Shown here: piece after piece, positions 60,245 through 64,000 of the stretch
Layout: each line of letters begins with the position of its first letter
How positions within the stretch are numbered: the first letter of the stretch is position 1
Source of the DNA: Cyanobacteria bacterium OH_CDB_20
Lineage (GTDB): Bacteria; Cyanobacteriota; Vampirovibrionia; Gastranaerophilales; Gastranaerophilaceae
Assembly (NCBI GenBank): GCA_023415935.1
Contig: JAEZIX010000096.1
Location: 1 to 64,000 of the forward strand
DNA length: 64,000 nt
Direction of reading: 5' to 3'
Notes under the pieces: model-generated
Seen by the model: only the letters and a program-made list of their open reading frames with translations
The model's database searches: none
Told to the model about the DNA's origin: nothing
Program-made: the position numbers and the translations under genes

Positions 60245-62719
60245 ATGACTCTTTTAAATGAAAAAGAACAAAATATAGAAACTTCGGGCATATTTTATAA
60301 ATATGCCCTAGTTCTTGTTAATGTCAAAAATCTTGGTACAAGAACATTTAGCTATCTTATACCTGAAGAGCTTAAGTTAGATATGAAAATAGGGCAGCCG
60401 GTTTTAGTTCCTTTTGGTACACAGGGCAATATAAATGCCTTCGTTGTGGGGTTCTCAAATTATTTAGACGAGGGAATCAAGGCAAAAAGTATTTTAGAAA
60501 TATTAGATGATAATGAGATTTTTAGTGTCGAATATCTTAAATTTTTAGAATGGGCTTCAAACTACTACTCAGCTGATTTAAACTCTGTTATTCAAGCTGC
60601 AGTTCCTATGAAGTTTTTAAAACAAAGTAAAAGAATCATAAAAAGAATTTCTGACTCTGTTCCTGAAAAAGCAGATAAAAATACATTAAGAATTCTCGAT
60701 TATTTAACTCTCGGAAAAGAAGTTTCTCTTCCTTACTTACAAAAAAATGTGAAAATCCCTTATGCAAAATTCTACAACATAACAAGAAATCTAAAAAGAC
60801 TTGGAATTGTTGAAATTACAAATATTTTAGAAGATAAAACACAGAAAACTCAATACGAAAAACAAATCGAATTTATAAAAAAAGATGGCGCAACTAAAAG
60901 ACAGATTACAATTTTAGAAAACCTAGAAAAATCAAGAATAACAAGACTTATAGATTTTGAAAAAGATGCCAAAACAACAAGGGCGACAATCAACAAACTC
61001 GCAAAAGAAGGATTTATAAGAATAACCGAGGTTGAAACATACAGAAACCCTTTAGATGTTTTGAAAGTTGAAGAACTAGAGCCTTTTCCTGAGCTAAATC
61101 AAGAACAGCAAAATGCATTTGAGATAATATCTAAAAAGATTGATGCAAATCAAACCGAGCCTATTTTACTACATGGAATAACTGCTTCAGGCAAAACAGA
61201 AGTCTATTTTGAAGCAATTAAAAAAGTTATTTCAAATGGTAAAAATGTACTGTTTTTAGCTCCGGAGATAGCGCTTGCTTCTCAACTTACAAGAAGACTT
61301 GCTAAAAGATTTGGAACCCAAGATGTTGCTCTTTGGCATAGCAGTATCTCTGATGGCGAAAGATATGATGTTTGGCAAAAATTAAGAAAAAATGAAATAA
61401 AAATCTTAGCAGGTGCCCGTTCGAGCGTTTTTGCTCCTCTTAAAAACATCGGCCTTATAATTGTTGATGAAGAGCACGAGAGCGCTTACAAACAAATAAC
61501 CCCAGAGCCAAGGTATAATGCCGTTACAGTCGCTATGAAAATTGCAGAGTTAAATAATGCAACAATTATACTGGGAAGCGCAACACCTGATGTGGAGTCT
61601 TATTACAAAGCAAAAAATTCAAATAACCTCATTGAAATAACTCAAAGATTCAATAACTCAAAAATTGCAAATGTAACTGTAATTGATATGAGAGAAGAGT
61701 TTAATAACGGTTTCAACAGTATTTTTTCAAGGACTCTTCTAAATGCAATCGAAGAAAACTTAAAAGAAAAAAAACAAACACTGCTCTTGATAAACAGGAG
61801 AGGATTTTCAACCCAGGTTCAATGCAAAAATTGCGGAGAAATTTTGAAATGTCCGCATTGCGAAATTCCACTCATATACCATAAATCAGATAATACACTG
61901 AAATGCCACTGGTGTAACCATGAAATTACATTCCCGAAAACCTGTAAGAAATGCTCATCTGAGATGATATCAGGTTCTGGTATAGGCACGCAAAGAGTTG
62001 AAGAAATAATCTCAAAAATCTTTAAAACTGCTAAAATTGGAAGGCTTGACTCTGACGTTTTAACTTCAAAAACAAAACATATTGACGTTCTTGATGAATT
62101 TTTATCCGGCGATGTAGATATTCTTGTCGGTACGCAGATGATTGCAAAAGGCTTAGACAATAAAAACGTAACCCTTGTAGGAGTTATAAACTCCGATTCC
62201 AGTTTCAACCTGCCTGATTACAGGGCAGCAGAACGCGGATTCCAATTGCTCACTCAGGTTGCAGGACGCTCCGGAAGAGGAGATTTTGAAGGAAAAGTGT
62301 ATTTCCAAACCTACAATCCTGATTTTTACGCAATAGAAAATGCCCAAAAACAAGACTACAAAACATTCTACGAGGAAGAAATATCATCACGTGAGTACTT
62401 TGATTATCCACCTTTCAGTCAAATAATAAAACTTGTTATTCACTCGCAAAATCAATACCGCGCAGAAAAATCAGCACAAGAAATTGCATTGAGACTAAAT
62501 ACAATAACCGAAAAACAAGGGATACAAGAAAGGCTTATAATACTTGGACCTTCTCCTTGTATTCTTGAAAAAATAAATAATGAGTATCGTTTTCAAGTCA
62601 TTATTAAAAACAAAATGGATAAAAAAGGACATTTCTTTATAACATCATTTTTGCAAAAAGTTAAAATGCCTAATGATATCAAACTTATTGTAGATGTTGA
62701 CCCAATTGATATTATATAA
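60245..62719 (+). CDS. priA: primosomal replication restart helicase
   Basis: Restarts stalled replication forks. 824 residues. The N-terminal DNA-binding half contains the YALVLVNVKNLGTRTFSY and PVLVPFGTQGNINAFVVGF strands. The helicase has Walker A LLHGITASGKTEV (about 306-318), LFLAPEIALASQL, Walker B IIVDEEHESAYKQ, LGSATPDVES and AGRSGRG. The zinc-binding module with four C-x2-C pairs lies in between (C-K-N-C-G, C-P-H-C, C-H-W-C, C-K-K-C). The stop is one base before the stop of the convergent prepilin gene. Confidence 0.96.
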   Translation: MTLLNEKEQNIETSGIFYKYALVLVNVKNLGTRTFSYLIPEELKLDMKIGQPVLVPFGTQGNINAFVVGFSNYLDEGIKAKSILEILDDNEIFSVEYLKFLEWASNYYSADLNSVIQAAVPMKFLKQSKRIIKRISDSVPEKADKNTLRILDYLTLGKEVSLPYLQKNVKIPYAKFYNITRNLKRLGIVEITNILEDKTQKTQYEKQIEFIKKDGATKRQITILENLEKSRITRLIDFEKDAKTTRATINKLAKEGFIRITEVETYRNPLDVLKVEELEPFPELNQEQQNAFEIISKKIDANQTEPILLHGITASGKTEVYFEAIKKVISNGKNVLFLAPEIALASQLTRRLAKRFGTQDVALWHSSISDGERYDVWQKLRKNEIKILAGARSSVFAPLKNIGLIIVDEEHESAYKQITPEPRYNAVTVAMKIAELNNATIILGSATPDVESYYKAKNSNNLIEITQRFNNSKIANVTVIDMREEFNNGFNSIFSRTLLNAIEENLKEKKQTLLLINRRGFSTQVQCKNCGEILKCPHCEIPLIYHKSDNTLKCHWCNHEITFPKTCKKCSSEMISGSGIGTQRVEEIISKIFKTAKIGRLDSDVLTSKTKHIDVLDEFLSGDVDILVGTQMIAKGLDNKNVTLVGVINSDSSFNLPDYRAAERGFQLLTQVAGRSGRGDFEGKVYFQTYNPDFYAIENAQKQDYKTFYEEEISSREYFDYPPFSQIIKLVIHSQNQYRAEKSAQEIALRLNTITEKQGIQERLIILGPSPCILEKINNEYRFQVIIKNKMDKKGHFFITSFLQKVKMPNDIKLIVDVDPIDII

Positions 62720-62720
62720 T

Positions 62721-63497
62721 CTAGAACTTAATATCAACTAATTCTTTATGCAAATTCACCATACAGTATTTGCCTACTCCACAGTCAGTACTAGTAGAGT
62801 ATCCATTACAATATGTAGGAAATGCAGCTACATTGAGGCCTGCCCAGCAAAAAGCTTTTCTGTAAGCCATAAATCTATTGCTGCCATCATCCAAATATTT
62901 TACAAAAGTCCTCGTTCCATCTGTAGCCTCATTATATACACTTATCGAAGCACTAACATGGGTATTATCATCTGCAGGAGCGCCTAATGGAACAACCGAA
63001 CCATCATTAGCCACAAGGAATGAAACATAATCTTCTCCTAGTGTTCCCGGCTTAGCAGTACCATTTATATCAACTGTTATTACTCTATAATTTACGGTTC
63101 CTGAAATTACCTGCTTAGCAGAGAAAAATATTTTCATTGCGTTAGATAAAACAATATTTGGTGCAGAAGTATTAGGATCAATATTCCCGTATGGGCTTGC
63201 TATTGTTGCGGAATAAGTCGTTCCACATCCTGCTGTTGCTTGGCTGTTGATTGCATTTACAGTATCAGTCCAAAACTGGCAATATTCTGTATCGGTAACA
63301 TCAATTTGCTGAGACATCTGCCCTGCGATAAGCTCTCTATTTACCTTTGATATAGCTTGTATAGCCGCATAATATAGTGTTTTATATTTTGGCTTGAAAG
63401 GTTGAACTATAGAGATAAATAAAACTGCTATAAATCCCGTAAGCACCAACACCAATAATATTTCCATTAAGGTAAAACCGTTTTTTGAGTTTTTCAT
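62721..63497 (-). CDS. type IV prepilin-like protein
   Basis: 258 residues with a short basic leader ending in Gly7, then FTLMEILLVLVLTGFIAVLF, Glu at +5 of the mature form. It is a type IV pilin or type II secretion pseudopilin. The globular part is Thr/Ala-rich and ends in a Cys-containing segment (Y-C-N-G-Y-S-T-S-T-D-C-G-V-G-K-Y-C). Its ATG overlaps the stop of the DUF3326 gene upstream by 4 nt. It may be a minor pilin. Related in N-terminus to the prepilin at 8268 but the bodies differ. Confidence 0.85.
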   Translation of the reverse strand: MKNSKNGFTLMEILLVLVLTGFIAVLFISIVQPFKPKYKTLYYAAIQAISKVNRELIAGQMSQQIDVTDTEYCQFWTDTVNAINSQATAGCGTTYSATIASPYGNIDPNTSAPNIVLSNAMKIFFSAKQVISGTVNYRVITVDINGTAKPGTLGEDYVSFLVANDGSVVPLGAPADDNTHVSASISVYNEATDGTRTFVKYLDDGSNRFMAYRKAFCWAGLNVAAFPTYCNGYSTSTDCGVGKYCMVNLHKELVDIKF

Positions 63498-64000
63498 AAA
63501 GTTACCCTCTCAAGCAAAAAATTGTTAACATATTCATCGTAAGTCTCAATATTAATAATAGCATTGTCAATGCAAAGGGCATTTTTGTCAACGCTTAACA
63601 TTGTTTTATTCTCTTGAACTGCATATACAGGTATGTTCCTATGGATTGAATCGAGGACAATAGAGTTACCCAATGCAGAAGAAGGCATAACAACAGAATG
63701 CACATTATTAACAGTAATATAGTTATTATCAAAAGATGGAATCAATAGCGGCGCTTTATCAAGAGCAACAAGAAGACAAGGTAGAAATGTAGGTGTAATA
63801 TACTCTGCTGCAGCTCTTTTATCAACAATACTTTTATCAATTTCAATATTTTCAAAAGCAGGAGAATGTACAACAGGAACCATAAGCTCTCTGCTCAAAT
63901 AATGAGAGATAATCGCCTCAACCCCACCAATAATATCAGGAGAATCTCCATTTTTATAACCGTCTTCTAGAGGTTCTTCAAAGTGACAAACAACAGCAAG
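63494..64000 (-). CDS. DUF3326 protein, 5' end beyond the window
   Basis: Partial: the reading frame is open from the stop at 63494 through 64000, giving 168 residues of a longer protein. The visible part follows the DUF3326 pattern: GGVEAIISHYLSRELMVPVV, KRAAAEYITPTFLPCLLVAL (the T-F-L-P-C-x-L-V-x-L-x-x-A-P core), VVMPSSALGNSIVLD and VYAVQENKTMLSV. DUF3326 is, to my knowledge, mainly found in cyanobacteria and plants, which supports a cyanobacterial relative. TTG at 63898 is not the start. Function unknown. Coupled to the prepilin by a 4-nt overlap. Confidence 0.85.
   Translation of the reverse strand, partial: LAVVCHFEEPLEDGYKNGDSPDIIGGVEAIISHYLSRELMVPVVHSPAFENIEIDKSIVDKRAAAEYITPTFLPCLLVALDKAPLLIPSFDNNYITVNNVHSVVMPSSALGNSIVLDSIHRNIPVYAVQENKTMLSVDKNALCIDNAIINIETYDEYVNNFLLERVTL

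Noticed and set aside
1..64000. tRNA or rRNA genes, insertion sequences, prophage
   Set aside because: I checked the intergenic stretches by eye and saw no tRNA-like cloverleaf with a CCA-type end, no rRNA motif, and no transposase or integrase. A dedicated tRNA scan would be needed to exclude a tRNA completely.

Overview
The window is about 64 kb of AT-rich bacterial chromosome, densely coding on both strands, with no rRNA, tRNA, CRISPR array, insertion sequence or phage seen. Gene content points to a diderm: kdsA (Kdo synthesis, so LPS-type lipid), a BcsC-like outer-membrane cellulose porin, two type IV prepilin-like proteins and flagellar genes. A DUF3326 protein (a family I know from cyanobacteria and plastid lineages), ferredoxin of the Thermotoga type, and seven proteins with a short N-terminal [hydrophobic]-x-F-G or F-x-G motif together suggest a non-photosynthetic relative of cyanobacteria, most likely Melainabacteria/Vampirovibrionia of the gut order Gastranaerophilales. 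That placement is inference from gene content, not from a marker phylogeny.

Layout. 0-8 kb: surface-glycan genes (nucleotidyltransferase, GT2 and GT8 glycosyltransferases, a GT-C-like membrane protein, an SGNH hydrolase) and a secreted VTKP-repeat protein. 8-12 kb: a prepilin, two proteins of unknown function with F-G motifs, and tag. 12.3-18.5 kb: a bcsC-bcsZ-bcsA-like operon (exopolysaccharide synthesis and export with a PilZ domain) lacking a recognisable bcsB. 18.6-22.9 kb: more F-G-motif proteins, a solenoid protein and two glycosyltransferases. 22.9-26 kb: nth, a 58-residue ferredoxin, deoB, a 667-nt gene-poor gap with a candidate structured RNA, and rpmB. 26.2-34.9 kb: long forward housekeeping run dgt-dnaG-rpoD, then pyrH-frr-cdsA-rnc-rpe-nagA with overlapping ends. 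34.9-37.5 kb: reverse run fliJ-fliK-flgF/G-like plus an HTH/coiled-coil protein. 37.7-42.5 kb: pxpA, yvcK, panB, panC and an unknown membrane protein. 42.5-49.7 kb: glycine-zipper protein, dut, secG, yggU, rel, a tandem pair of paralogous secreted proteins, kdsA. 49.8-54 kb: dapA-asd and dapB (diaminopimelate/lysine pathway) with two F-G-motif proteins between. 54.1-64 kb: ileS, an unknown protein, a large phosphohexomutase, a PC4-like protein, priA, and a prepilin/DUF3326 pair running off the right edge.

How it fits together: the surface genes (glycosyltransferases, Bcs-like exporter, prepilins, kdsA) would build the envelope and its polysaccharides, with the PilZ domain suggesting c-di-GMP control; the housekeeping blocks are conventional. 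The least explained material is the F-G-motif protein set, the 25.1-25.8 kb gap, the tandem secreted pair after rel, and the glycine-zipper protein.

Regulatory signals visible by eye include four extended -10 elements TGTTATAAT (6.5, 23.9, 25.1, 57.7 kb), several strong hairpin-plus-T-run terminators, and two genes (tag, dut) whose -10 box sits so close to the ATG that a leaderless mRNA is likely.
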